Shown here: positions 31,499-39,824 of the stretch, one piece after another | How the letters are laid out: each line of letters starts with the position of its first letter | How positions within the stretch are numbered: the first letter of the stretch is position 1 | NCBI GenBank assembly: GCA_016792785.1 | Contig: JAEUML010000025.1 | Coordinates: 1 to 40,019 of the forward strand | Reading direction: 5' to 3' | DNA: 40,019 bases | Source of the DNA: Alphaproteobacteria bacterium | GTDB lineage: Bacteria > Pseudomonadota > Alphaproteobacteria > Micropepsales > Micropepsaceae | Translations under genes and position numbers: made by a program | Notes under the pieces: generated by a model | Told to the model about the DNA's origin: nothing | The model's input: only the letters and a program-made list of their open reading frames with translations | Databases searched by the model: none

Positions 31499-31864
31499 AT
31501 GCCGCTTTTCCATGTGCGCCTTGAGCTTGCGCGTTCGAAGGAACATCCGAACGGCAGCGCGCGACACGGCTATGAGTTCGTCGCGCCGCTTGACGCCACC
31601 GGCCATCTGAGCAGCGAGGAGTGGAAGAAAACCAAGGCCAAGTGCACGGTGCGCCGCTTCACGGCGGGCGCAGACGACGAGCACGGGCGCCTGATCGATG
31701 TCGGGCGCGGCTGGCACTTCGACTATGACGCGGCCGACACGGACGACGACGAACCGCTCTACAAACTCGACCGGCACCAGATCAAGCAAGGCGAGTATCT
31801 GTCGATCACCGAACATGACGGCGTGATGCGCACGTTCAAGGTCGTGCGCGTCGAAGCGATTTAG
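31499..31864 (+). CDS. Conserved hypothetical protein co-transcribed with the stress protein
   Basis: I do not recognise a named family. The 121-residue protein is acidic and soluble, with no signal peptide or membrane segment. Its opening MPLFHVRLELARSKEHPNGS looks like a short beta strand plus loop. A middle RRFTAGADDEHGRLIDVGRG and an ending SITEHDGVMRTFKVVRVEAI suggest a small beta-barrel. A GGGAGGA ribosome site precedes the start, 12 bases after the stress-protein stop. A strong terminator follows 20 bases after its stop, so it shares the FNR-type promoter region. Confidence 0.8.
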   Translation: MPLFHVRLELARSKEHPNGSARHGYEFVAPLDATGHLSSEEWKKTKAKCTVRRFTAGADDEHGRLIDVGRGWHFDYDAADTDDDEPLYKLDRHQIKQGEYLSITEHDGVMRTFKVVRVEAI

Positions 31865-31884
31865 AGTTTCGTCTGGAGGCAACT

Positions 31885-31922
31885 GGCCCGCTGCCGGACT
31901 TCCCGGCAGCGGGCCTTTTCTT
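31885..31922 (+). terminator. Strong Rho-independent terminator
   Basis: GGCCCGCTGCCGG and CCGGCAGCGGGCC form a perfect 13-base stem with a 5-base loop, followed by TTTTCTT. It ends the stress-protein transcript. Confidence 0.93.
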
Positions 31923-32003
31923 GCTCGCCCGCGTAGCCATTTGCCATGGGACCCCAGAGCGCGCTCTCTTTGCGGCAATCTTTGAGATTCGAAAGAGGGT
32001 GAC

Positions 32004-32579
32004 ATGGGCAAGGGCCGCATCGAAGCGTTCAGCGACGGCGTGATCGCGATCATCATCACGATCATGGTGCTGGAGATGAAGGTGCCACACGCGACCGAGC
32101 TTTCGGCGCTGGTGCCGATCGCGCCGGTGTTCTTGAGTTATGTGCTGAGTTTCGTGTTCGTCGGCATCTATTGGAACAATCACCATCACCTTCTGCACGC
32201 CACCCACAAGATCGACGGACGGATCATGTGGGCGAACCTGCATCTTCTGTTCTGGCTGTCGCTGTTTCCGTTCTCGACGGGGTGGATGGGCGAGAACCAT
32301 TTCGAAGCCGTGCCGGTCGCGCTCTACGGCGTGGTCGCATTCATGGCGGCGGTCGCTTACACGATCCTGGCGCGCATGTTGATCGCCGTGAACGGCCGCG
32401 ACTCGGCGCTCGCGGAAGCGATCGGCAGCGACGTCAAAGGCTATTTGTCCCTCGCGCTTTATCTGGTTGGGATCGGGCTGTCGTTCGTCGACAGTCTCTT
32501 CGGGCTTGCCTGTTATGTGCTGGTCGCGGGCATTTGGTTCGTTCCCGACCGGCGGATCGAGAAGGCCCTGAAGCAGTAG
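32004..32579 (+). CDS. TMEM175-family (DUF1211) membrane protein, possible potassium channel
   Basis: A 191-residue membrane protein with the family's first-helix motif RIEAFSDGVIAIIITIMVLEM (RxxxFSD, about 5-11). About five or six hydrophobic segments follow, with conserved YWNNHHHLLHATHKID (about 55-70) and WANLHLLFWLSLFPFSTGWM. Bacterial TMEM175 proteins form weakly selective potassium channels by assembling several copies of such a unit. Length fits a single-repeat member. It has GAAAGAGGGTG before the ATG. A GC-rich hairpin includes its stop codon region. Confidence 0.88.
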   Translation: MGKGRIEAFSDGVIAIIITIMVLEMKVPHATELSALVPIAPVFLSYVLSFVFVGIYWNNHHHLLHATHKIDGRIMWANLHLLFWLSLFPFSTGWMGENHFEAVPVALYGVVAFMAAVAYTILARMLIAVNGRDSALAEAIGSDVKGYLSLALYLVGIGLSFVDSLFGLACYVLVAGIWFVPDRRIEKALKQ

Positions 32580-32604
32580 CGCCTCTCCGTTTCCGGAGAG
32601 GCGC
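32579..32604. terminator. GC-rich hairpin between TMEM175-like and alkB genes
   Basis: GCGCCTCTCC and GGAGAGGCGC form a perfect 10-base stem with a 6-base loop, starting at the last base of the TMEM175-like stop and ending 10 bases before the convergent alkB stop. There is no T-run on either strand. It may serve both transcripts as a weak or factor-assisted terminator or as a 3'-end stabiliser. Confidence 0.6.
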
Positions 32605-32614
32605 AGTTCGGGTC

Positions 32615-33799
32615 CTAGGTTGCGATTGCCTCTTGCGTGCCATAGCGGCGGTAGAGTGCCTTCTTGCGCCACGGGGCGACGTTGACCTTGGTGATGTCGC
32701 CGCCGGCCCAGGCCATGACCTTCGGGTCCATAACGGCGAACCAGAGCGGCGGGATCGCGGCCAGCGTGTAGCAGCCGGGATAGCCGGACGGCAGGCGCGG
32801 CAGGTCGGGGAAGTCGCGCAGCGCTTGATACGGACGCAGGGCGTTCGCATGGTGGTCCGAATGGCGCTGCAGGTGGAACAGCAGCAGGTTCGAGACGATA
32901 TGGTTCGTGTTCCACGAGTGGCGCGGCTGTACCGCCTCATAACGTCCGTTCGGCAGCTTCTGGCGAAGTAGGCCATAGTGCTCCACATAGTTTGCCTGCG
33001 TGAGCCCGTACCAGCCCGTCAGGTGGTGCACGATCAGGAACGGCACCATGTGCCAGCCGAACATCGCAACCAGCGCGACGGCGACGACGAGCGTGATCGC
33101 ATAGCCCTGCAAGATGTCGTTCTCGACCGACCACACGCTCTTGCCCTTCTTCGACAGGCGCAGCCGTTCGTGCTCCCAGCCGCGCAGGAACGTGCCCGGC
33201 AACTCGCGGCGCGCGAACTGATAGATGCTTTCGCCCATGCGCGAGCTTGCGGGATCTTCCGGCGTCGACACCGCCACGTGATGGCCGCGGTTGTGCTCGA
33301 TGCAGAAATGGCCGTAGCCGATGATCGCGTTGATGAGCTTCGCGCCCAGGCGGTCGGTCGCGTTCGTCTTGTGCCCAAGTTCGTGCCCGATCGTGAGTAC
33401 GTCACCGTGCACCGAGCCCGCGCCCCAGGCAAACACGAACAACGCCCACCAGGGCAGGTCCTGCGTGCCCACGAACCACGCGGCCGCAAAGAAGCTCGCC
33501 CAGAACACCGGCACCGCCGCGTGCAGCAGAATGCGGTAGTAGGGGTCCGCCGCCATCGCTTCGACCACTTCTTCGGGCGGATTGTGCGTGTCTTCGCCCG
33601 CGATCAGGTCGAACAGCGGGATGAACACGTAGAGATAGGCGAGCGGCACGAAGACCGCGAAAGCGCTTCCCGACCACAAATAGAGACCGATCGTCGCCGG
33701 TGCGACCAACGCCAGTAAGAACGAAAAGAACCAGAAATACCGCTTGCCGTCCTTGTAGCTGATGGTGCGACCGTCGGCGGTTTGGACCGTGAACGTCAT
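32615..33799 (-). CDS. alkB: Alkane 1-monooxygenase AlkB
   Basis: AlkB is the integral-membrane di-iron enzyme that hydroxylates the terminal carbon of n-alkanes, using electrons from rubredoxin. The 394-residue protein has all signature histidine boxes: HELGH(K) at 139-143, EHNRGHH at 168-174, NYVEHYG at 270-276 and QRHSDHH at 311-317. About six membrane helices are visible. Length fits the family (about 390-410). No rubredoxin gene or fused rubredoxin domain is present, so electron partners lie elsewhere. It is divergent from an AraC regulator, the likely activator. Confidence 0.95.
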   Translation of the reverse strand: MTFTVQTADGRTISYKDGKRYFWFFSFLLALVAPATIGLYLWSGSAFAVFVPLAYLYVFIPLFDLIAGEDTHNPPEEVVEAMAADPYYRILLHAAVPVFWASFFAAAWFVGTQDLPWWALFVFAWGAGSVHGDVLTIGHELGHKTNATDRLGAKLINAIIGYGHFCIEHNRGHHVAVSTPEDPASSRMGESIYQFARRELPGTFLRGWEHERLRLSKKGKSVWSVENDILQGYAITLVVAVALVAMFGWHMVPFLIVHHLTGWYGLTQANYVEHYGLLRQKLPNGRYEAVQPRHSWNTNHIVSNLLLFHLQRHSDHHANALRPYQALRDFPDLPRLPSGYPGCYTLAAIPPLWFAVMDPKVMAWAGGDITKVNVAPWRKKALYRRYGTQEAIAT

Positions 33800-33908
33800 T
33801 GGGTCGTTTTCTCCGTCTGTGAGGCTCTGCTCAAATGTGAGGGAAAGTTAGGCGCAGGGGGGCCAACGCGCGAGTTCCGCGCGCGCCAAAGATGTGGCAT
33901 TTTGCGCC

Positions 33909-34913
33909 ATGCCTGGACCCAAGGATTCGCCGCGCGATCCGCGAAAGGCGGTGCCCGCGCCCGCCGCCTATATCCGCGCGCTGCTGCGCCGTTTCGGCAC
34001 GACAGCGGCGTTGCGCGCGGCGCTTCTCGACGGTACCGACGTTGATGAGGCGAAGCTCGCCGATCCCGCCGCCGAAGTGACGCTTTTTTCCTTCGTGACG
34101 TTCAGCGAGAATCTGACGCGGGTCGTCGGTGAGGAATGGCCGATCGACGCACTGTCGACATGGGGTACCGCGATGCAAGGCGCGCTCGAGGTTGCGGTGC
34201 GCTCATCGGCGACAGTCGGTGAGGGACTTGCGACGATGGCGCGCTACGGCCACGTGCGTGGGCCTTATCTCGACCTAGCGTTCAAGCGCGGCAGGGCGGC
34301 TTCGCGCTTGACGCTCGCCTCCGCGGTCGCGACCAGCGAAGCGACACGGCGCGCGATGACGGAAACAGCGGCGCTCAGTGCTGCAGCAATGATAATCCAG
34401 ATTGTGGAGGAGGCGGCGCGCGCACTCGAGTTCCACGTGCCGTGGCCGCCGCCGAAATACGCCGCGCGGTTCGCTGCGCATTTGCCGGGGCCGCTCAAGT
34501 TTTCTCAACGCGAAGCGGCGATCGTGGTGCCGACCGCGCTTTGCGAGCGCGCTTCACCATTTGCGGACCCGACGCTGCACGCCTCCGCGGTCGGCGAACT
34601 CGAACATGCCGCGCGCCGCATCCAGGGCGAAGACATGTTGATCGTGCGCATCGAGCGCCTGTTCAAGCGTAAGCGTACGGGACGCATCACGGAGGAAGAC
34701 GCGGCGCAGGATCTTGGTTTGTCGCGCCGCACGCTTGTGCGTCGGTTGGCGGACAAAGGTACCAGCTTTCGCGTACTGCTGGACACGAACCTGAAGGAGC
34801 GCGCACGGCAGATGCTCGACGCGGGCAAACTCACGCGCGGCGAGATGGCCGAGGCGCTGGGCTTTGAAGACCCGACGAGCTTCAGCCGTGCGTGCCGGCG
34901 GTGGTTTCGGTAA
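33909..34913 (+). CDS. AraC-family regulator, OruR/arabinose-binding N-terminal type, divergent from alkB
   Basis: A 334-residue regulator. The N-terminal two-thirds resemble the arabinose-binding-like sensor (PF12625 type), with YIRALLRRFGTTAALRAAL and MARYGHVRGPYLDLAF. The C-terminal AraC domain (about 235-334) has ITEEDAAQDLGLSRRTLVRRL and MAEALGFEDPTSFSRACRRWF. The ATG at 33909 is preferred; a GTG at 33894 adds five residues. The gene is 109 bases from alkB on the opposite strand, an arrangement usual for alkane-responsive activators. The inducer is not evident. Confidence 0.88.
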   Translation: MPGPKDSPRDPRKAVPAPAAYIRALLRRFGTTAALRAALLDGTDVDEAKLADPAAEVTLFSFVTFSENLTRVVGEEWPIDALSTWGTAMQGALEVAVRSSATVGEGLATMARYGHVRGPYLDLAFKRGRAASRLTLASAVATSEATRRAMTETAALSAAAMIIQIVEEAARALEFHVPWPPPKYAARFAAHLPGPLKFSQREAAIVVPTALCERASPFADPTLHASAVGELEHAARRIQGEDMLIVRIERLFKRKRTGRITEEDAAQDLGLSRRTLVRRLADKGTSFRVLLDTNLKERARQMLDAGKLTRGEMAEALGFEDPTSFSRACRRWFR

Positions 34914-34971
34914 TGCCTCGAAAGTGCGAAACGCTGTTGCGTCCCAGCGATCGATCGGCCAAGGGTTGGTG

Positions 34972-36069
34972 ATGACGAAGTTGCCGCAATCGGAGCTCGA
35001 ACGGCTCGAGTTTCTCGACAGCATGGAAGGCATTACGCGGGCCGAACCGAGTGCGCCGTCGTCGCTGCTGCGCGCGCTGCCGCAAGGGGCGCTGATCCAT
35101 GCGGTCTATCCGGGCGTTCTGGCCGCGCTGACGATCGGCTTGGCGTCGACGTTCTTGTCGGACCACTACGGCGCGCCGGTGATGTTGTTCGCGCTCTTGA
35201 TCGGGATGGCGTTCCACTTTCTGCATGAAGAAGGGCGGTGCGTGGCGGGGATCGAGTTCGCGTCGCGCACGATCCTGCGCGTCGGCGTGGCTTTGCTGGG
35301 CGTGCGCATTACGTTCGACCAGATCGGCAGTTTGGGCGCCGCGCCGGTCGCGATGGTGGTCGTGGGCGTTGCCACGACCCTGCTGTTCGGGTTGGCGCTG
35401 GCGCGGGCGCTGAAGCTCAGTTGGACGTTCGGCGTCTTGTCGGGAGGGGCGGTTGCGATCTGCGGCGTGGCGGCGGCGCTCGCCATCGCAAGCGCGCTGC
35501 CGCGCACGGCGCAGAGCGAGCGCGACACGATCGTGACCGTGGTGTCGGTCACCGCGCTTTCGACCATCGCAATGATCCTCTATCCGATCCTGGTCGGCGC
35601 GCTCGGCTTCGATCACCGGCATGCGGGCGTGTTTCTAGGGGGCACGATCCATGACGTCGCGCAGGTCGTGGGCGCGGGTTACATGATTTCGCCCGAGTCC
35701 GGTGATGTTGCGACCTATGTGAAGATGCTCCGCGTCGCGATGCTGCTGCCGGTCGTGTTGGCGATCGCATTCTTCTTGTCGCGGCGTGGAGAGGCGGGTG
35801 CTGCGAAGCGGGCACCGCTGCTGCCAACGTTTTTGATCGCGTTCGCGGGGCTTGTCGCCATCAATTCCACGGGCGTCATCCCGAAGGACGTCACAGGCGC
35901 GGTCAGCGACCTGTCGCGCTGGTGCCTCGTCACCGCGATTGCGGCGCTGGGCATGAAGACGTCGTTCAAGGACCTCGTCGCCGTCGGGTGGCGGCCGGTC
36001 GGGCTGATGGTCGCGGAGACGACGTGGATCGCCGTGCTCGTGCTTACCGCGGTGGCATGGCTCGTCTGA
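34972..36069 (+). CDS. YeiH-family putative sulfate exporter (UPF0324)
   Basis: A 365-residue membrane protein with about ten helices. Family blocks seen are YPGVLAALTIGLASTFLSDH, the double-Gly motif ILRVGVALLGVRITFDQI, FGVLSGGAVAICGVAAALAI and FLGGTIHDVAQVVGAGYM, then KDVTGAVSDLSRWCLVTAIA with ALGMKTSF. These are typical of the YeiH/PSE family, proposed to export sulfate or other anions. The ATG at 34972 gives the start MTKLPQSELERLEF. It is 58 bases downstream of the AraC gene and may be transcribed with it. Confidence 0.88.
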   Translation: MTKLPQSELERLEFLDSMEGITRAEPSAPSSLLRALPQGALIHAVYPGVLAALTIGLASTFLSDHYGAPVMLFALLIGMAFHFLHEEGRCVAGIEFASRTILRVGVALLGVRITFDQIGSLGAAPVAMVVVGVATTLLFGLALARALKLSWTFGVLSGGAVAICGVAAALAIASALPRTAQSERDTIVTVVSVTALSTIAMILYPILVGALGFDHRHAGVFLGGTIHDVAQVVGAGYMISPESGDVATYVKMLRVAMLLPVVLAIAFFLSRRGEAGAAKRAPLLPTFLIAFAGLVAINSTGVIPKDVTGAVSDLSRWCLVTAIAALGMKTSFKDLVAVGWRPVGLMVAETTWIAVLVLTAVAWLV

Positions 36070-36075
36070 CCGCTG

Positions 36076-36483
36076 TCAAGACGCCGGCGCAGGTTCCAGC
36101 GGCACGCGCGTTTCGGCGGTGAACGTGACGCTGAACGACGGCACGAAGGGGACGATGAAGTCGTGCTGATAGTTCGCGGTCAGCTGTGCGATCGGCACGT
36201 CGCCCGCACTGTCCACCACGTAGTTCACGTCGATGTCCTGGTCCGTGAACGTCGCCAGCTCGTTCGAGAAGGCGGTCTGAACCTGGCTCGCCGACATGTC
36301 CTGATCGACCATCGTCAGGCGCGCCGTCCGCTCGAGCGCGTATTGCACACTGCCTGCGAAATAGTAGGCAAGGCCCATCTGGATCGTGCCGAACAGCATG
36401 GTGGCGAACACCGGAAGAACGAGCGCGAACTCCAACGCAGAGGCGCCGCCGGTTGCATTCCAAAAGCGTTTCATCGCGCGCAT
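36076..36483 (-). CDS. TadE-like pilus-assembly protein
   Basis: A 135-residue minor-pilin-like protein. The N-terminus MRAMKRFWNATGGASALEFALVLPV has the TadE signature, with a conserved Glu inside the hydrophobic helix (about 17-40), followed by MLFGTIQMGLAYYFAGSVQYAL. The rest is a small extracytoplasmic domain. AGGAGA lies 8 bases before the ATG at 36483. It is the last of three Tad-type genes and its stop is 6 bases from the convergent YeiH stop. TadE and TadF/G are pseudopilins of the tight-adherence (Flp) system. Confidence 0.88.
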   Translation of the reverse strand: MRAMKRFWNATGGASALEFALVLPVFATMLFGTIQMGLAYYFAGSVQYALERTARLTMVDQDMSASQVQTAFSNELATFTDQDIDVNYVVDSAGDVPIAQLTANYQHDFIVPFVPSFSVTFTAETRVPLEPAPAS

Positions 36484-36494
36484 GAGAGGGTCTC

Positions 36495-36920
36495 CTATCG
36501 CACGCGGATCGATTGTTCGGCGGTGTGACCGCTTTCCATCAAGATTCCCGGGAACGTCGCGACGGCGCGCAAGCGATTGAAACTTTGCGGGTAGGTGTCG
36601 TCGTCGCACAATTCGTTGCAGGCGTGCTCGACCCCGCCGCACATGCAGAAGCGCTCGGCCGCGATGCTGACGCCGTCGGGCTTTGTCGTCCACGACACGT
36701 TGACGACCTGCTCGGCCTTGCTGAGGTCGTCGCCGCCGTTCATGAAATACTGGACGCCTGCGCGCAATGCCGATTCCATGTCCGCGCGCTGATAGACGAT
36801 ATTGCCGATGTCGACGACGCCGAGCAGCGCGATCATCAACACGGGCGCCACGAGGGCGAATTCGACCGCCGACACACCCTTGCGGTCACGCGCGAAACGT
36901 TTGAAGAAGCGGTTCAACAT
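36495..36920 (-). CDS. TadE-like pilus-assembly protein with Cys-rich C-terminal domain
   Basis: A 141-residue protein with the TadE start MLNRFFKRFARDRKGVSAVEFALVAPVLM (helix about 15-38, conserved Glu at 20). YQRADMESALRAGVQYFMNGG follows. The C-terminal domain contains a compact cysteine cluster RFCMCGGVEHACNELCDDD (about 91-109), four cysteines within 15 residues, suggesting disulphides or metal binding. It is 11 bases upstream of the other tadE-like gene and 7 bases downstream of the TadG-like gene. Confidence 0.87.
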   Translation of the reverse strand: MLNRFFKRFARDRKGVSAVEFALVAPVLMIALLGVVDIGNIVYQRADMESALRAGVQYFMNGGDDLSKAEQVVNVSWTTKPDGVSIAAERFCMCGGVEHACNELCDDDTYPQSFNRLRAVATFPGILMESGHTAEQSIRVR

Positions 36921-36927
36921 GGATCAC

Positions 36928-38193
36928 CTATTCGACGAGTGAAACGCGGCCGGGCAACGGCATGTCGTTCAGGCCGTAACCGGAACAGTCGGCATTCATG
37001 TCGGTGGAACCCGTGACCTTGATCGTGCTGGCGACGATGCGCATGCAGCCGTTTTCGCCGCTAAAATTGCCGAGGAACTCCACGTCCTGCGAAGGAAAGT
37101 AGAGGGCGCCGGTCAATTGCGAGCTTGCGTTGCCGTTGAACTTGTTCGACGTGCTAGAGTTGTCGCGATCACCGTAGAACAGAACGCCCTTGTAGGTTCC
37201 GGAGGTTGGCGCGGACAGCTGAATGTTCGCGGCGCCGTTGAAGTCCGCAGTCGCATCGTTCGTCATGAAGAACGTGACGTCGTCGCCGGTGACGTTCGCG
37301 CCCGCATTGATGCGAAAGTTCGCGCCGTCAATCACGTAGGTTCCGGGCGAGAAATGCTTGTCGCCTTTCAACGGACCGCCGCTGCAGTAGCGGCCCGGCG
37401 TCAGCGTGGCCGCGCCGTTGCCGGCCGGAAGCGCCAGGCAGGGACCCGTGACGCTGGGTTCCGGCAAGTTCTTGAACGGGTCGGCTGCCGGGGGCACGTT
37501 GCTTTGGGCTTCTGGGCAATCGGTGAGCGTCAACCCGTCATCGACCGACACGCCGCCGGCCGCCAGCGCGCACGGTACGGTGACGTCGGCCGAACCGTTG
37601 ACGATGAGCGAAGAGTCGCTCAGCGAGTTCGACATGACGTTGCAGCCGTTGATCAATGTCAGCGCATTGCCGGTGAACGTGACGGCGCCCGACTCTTCGG
37701 GGTGAAGAGCCAAGATGCAGGCTTGGCCGCCATCCTCGTGGCGCGCGACGCCGCGCGCGTTCATCGTCACTTCCTCGTTCGAGAAGATCTTCGAGAAGAA
37801 GCGCGTCACCGGCATCGTAAGCAGGACTTCGACGGAACGGTTGTCCTGATGGTCGCCGGACGCCGGCGGCGCGTTGACGTCGATCGTACCTTCGGCCGCG
37901 ACGAAGCCGTGCTCGATCGCCTCCGCCCGCGCCGTCGACGTGATCAGGCTCATGTCGCCGCCGCTGCGCTTCTCGACGGCGCCCGCGACCGCGGCGACGT
38001 CTGCCGCCGTCTGGAGCTCACGCTGCTTGAAGTACCAATAGCCGGTCTCGACGCCTAAGCCCGCTGTGCCGACGATGACCGGCAGCGAGAGGCTGAACAG
38101 CAGCGCCGTGTTGCCGCGGCGGCTCGAGAGAAATCGCTTGAGAAGCGGGCGTTTGGACATGGCATTGGACCTGAGGCGAAGTTGACGCGCCAT
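36928..38193 (-). CDS. TadG-like pilus-assembly protein with a beta-repeat C-terminal domain
   Basis: Up to 421 residues. The TadG N-terminus is SSRRGNTALLFSLSLPVIVG followed by LGVETGYWYFKQRELQTAAD, a single membrane helix and the usual VAAVAGA. The C-terminal two-thirds, rich in Asn, Gly, Ser and Thr, show repeated short strands (VTFTGNALTLINGCNVMSNS, GTYVIDGANFRINAGANVTG, DATADFNGAANIQLSAP, YKGVLFYGDRD), suggesting a beta-solenoid or adhesin-like fold. The ATG at 38193 has AGAGGA upstream at a long spacing; a later ATG at 38160 (MSKRPLLKRF) is an alternative. It heads the three-gene Tad group. Confidence 0.85.
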   Translation of the reverse strand: MARQLRLRSNAMSKRPLLKRFLSSRRGNTALLFSLSLPVIVGTAGLGVETGYWYFKQRELQTAADVAAVAGAVEKRSGGDMSLITSTARAEAIEHGFVAAEGTIDVNAPPASGDHQDNRSVEVLLTMPVTRFFSKIFSNEEVTMNARGVARHEDGGQACILALHPEESGAVTFTGNALTLINGCNVMSNSLSDSSLIVNGSADVTVPCALAAGGVSVDDGLTLTDCPEAQSNVPPAADPFKNLPEPSVTGPCLALPAGNGAATLTPGRYCSGGPLKGDKHFSPGTYVIDGANFRINAGANVTGDDVTFFMTNDATADFNGAANIQLSAPTSGTYKGVLFYGDRDNSSTSNKFNGNASSQLTGALYFPSQDVEFLGNFSGENGCMRIVASTIKVTGSTDMNADCSGYGLNDMPLPGRVSLVE

Positions 38194-38595
38194 GGTGGCG
38201 TCGATCCTCTTGCCGGGAGGCTAAGGCGCGCGGGCAAACCCCCGACTTATTTGACGAAATTCCGCTTGAGTGCCTGTCAGAAGTGACAAGCGGCTCAGTC
38301 GTCGCGTGCGTACGTCGAATGCCTGATTTGCGTCTGGAGCCAAGGGGTTGCGGTGCAGTGTTGGCGCTCTCACACGGTTTTACGCGGGTTGTGGCCAATA
38401 AGGGGACAGTATGAGCGGCGTCACAGTCCTGACGGGGCGTCACCCGCGCAGGCCGCGGAACCCCTTAGGGGGACGCCGGTTGCCCTTCTGTCGCAAAGCG
38501 GCTTGGCCGCTGCGCGGCGATCGTTTGAAGCAGCCCAACACTCGGACGACAGCTGATTGGGGCTGCGCGGGTGGCGGTGCGCAGCCATGGGACAA
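38194..38595. other. Intergenic region between the TadG-like and ketoacyl-synthase genes
   Basis: These 402 bases hold no convincing coding frame. One small dyad, TGTCA-GAAG-TGACA at 38275-38288, lies 82 bases before the TadG-like start and could be part of its promoter region. The part from 38400 to 38595 shows nothing that I can interpret; no terminator for the ketoacyl-synthase transcript (ending at 38596) was identified. Confidence 0.55.
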
Positions 38596-39720
38596 TCAAT
38601 GCAGTTTGCGTACGATGACACTGCCTGCCGAATAGCCGGCGCCGAAGGAGCAGACGACGCCGAGGTCGTCTTTCCTCAGGTCGTCCGAGTATTTGTGGAA
38701 GGCGATGATCGAGCCCGCGGAGCTCGTGTTCGCGTAGGTGTCGAGGATTACCGGCGACTCGCCGGGCGCGGGGTCGCGGCCCAGAACTTTTCGGGCGATG
38801 AAGTCGTTCATGTTGATGTTCGCCTGATGCAGCCACAGGCGCTTCAGGCTCTCGGGCGCGATCTTTTCGTCGGCCAGGTGGCTTACGATCAGTTCGGCGA
38901 CCATGGGCACGACTTCTTTGAAGACCTTGCGTCCCTCTTGGACGAAAAGTTTGTCCGGCTTGCCGACGCCTTCGGGCGCGGCACGGTTCAGAAAGCCGAA
39001 ATTGTTGCGGATGTTGTTCGAGAACTGGGTCTTGAGCCGTGTCCCTAGAATTTCCCAGGCGTGAGGTCCGCGCGCGCGGTCCTTGGGCTCGAGCACGATC
39101 GCGGTCGCGACGTCACCAAAGATGAAATGGCTGTCGCGGTCGCGGAAGTTTAGGTGGCCGGAGCAGATCTCCGGGTTGACGACGAGGGCGGTGCGGGCGT
39201 TGCCGGCGCGGATCATATCGGCGGCAGCCTGCATTCCGAATGTGGCCGACGAGCAGGCGACGTTCATGTCGAACGCGAATCCTTGGGCGCCCAGCGCGTT
39301 TTGCACTTCGATTGCGATTGCGGGGTAGGCGCGCTGCAGGTTCGAGCAGGCGACGAGGACGCAGTCGATGTCGGCGGGCTTGCGGCCGGCGCGGGCGAGC
39401 GCTTCCTTCGCAGCAGTCACGGCCATCTCGGCCAGGATCGAGATCTGGTCGTTCGGACGTTCGGCGATGCGGGGGCACATCACGTCGGGATCGAGGATAC
39501 CGTCCTTGTCCACGACGAAGCGGCTCTTGATGCCGGAAGCCTTGAGCACGAACTCCGTGCTGGATTCCTGCAGCGCCTGCACTTTGCCGGCGGCGATGTC
39601 GGCAGTGTGCGCTGCGTTGAACTTTCTGACGTAGGCGTTGAAGGCGGCGACCAGCTCTTCGTTGCTGATCGAATGTGGCGGCGTGTAAAGACCGGTGCCG
39701 CTGATCGCTATGGCCGTCAC
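38596..39720 (-). CDS. Beta-ketoacyl-ACP synthase III-like enzyme (FabH family)
   Basis: A 374-residue thiolase-fold condensing enzyme. The catalytic triad is C156 (MNVACSSATFG), H298 (WLHQANINMNDF) and N331 (TYANTSSAGS). The opening AISGTGLYTPPHSISNEELV and an insertion at about 32-58 are typical of a long FabH-like subgroup, distinct from the roughly 320-residue housekeeping FabH. It would condense an acyl-CoA or acyl-ACP with malonyl-ACP. The start is a GTG at 39720 with GAGGG seven bases upstream; upstream codons give an unlikely Cys/Arg-rich extension. No other fatty-acid gene is nearby. Confidence 0.88.
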   Translation of the reverse strand: MTAIAISGTGLYTPPHSISNEELVAAFNAYVRKFNAAHTADIAAGKVQALQESSTEFVLKASGIKSRFVVDKDGILDPDVMCPRIAERPNDQISILAEMAVTAAKEALARAGRKPADIDCVLVACSNLQRAYPAIAIEVQNALGAQGFAFDMNVACSSATFGMQAAADMIRAGNARTALVVNPEICSGHLNFRDRDSHFIFGDVATAIVLEPKDRARGPHAWEILGTRLKTQFSNNIRNNFGFLNRAAPEGVGKPDKLFVQEGRKVFKEVVPMVAELIVSHLADEKIAPESLKRLWLHQANINMNDFIARKVLGRDPAPGESPVILDTYANTSSAGSIIAFHKYSDDLRKDDLGVVCSFGAGYSAGSVIVRKLH

Positions 39721-39824
39721 GGTTAACCCTCGCGCGGAATGGTGTTTGAGGCTCTTTATCCCATTGCGCGCGGGCGTGCATCCCCCCAATCTCCGCGCCG
39801 TTGTGCACTGCGGCGGACATTCGG

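Noticed and set aside
39721-39728. GGTTAACC before the ketoacyl-synthase start as a CtrA site
   Set aside because: There is no second TTAA at seven-base spacing on either strand, and it lies between ribosome site and start codon.
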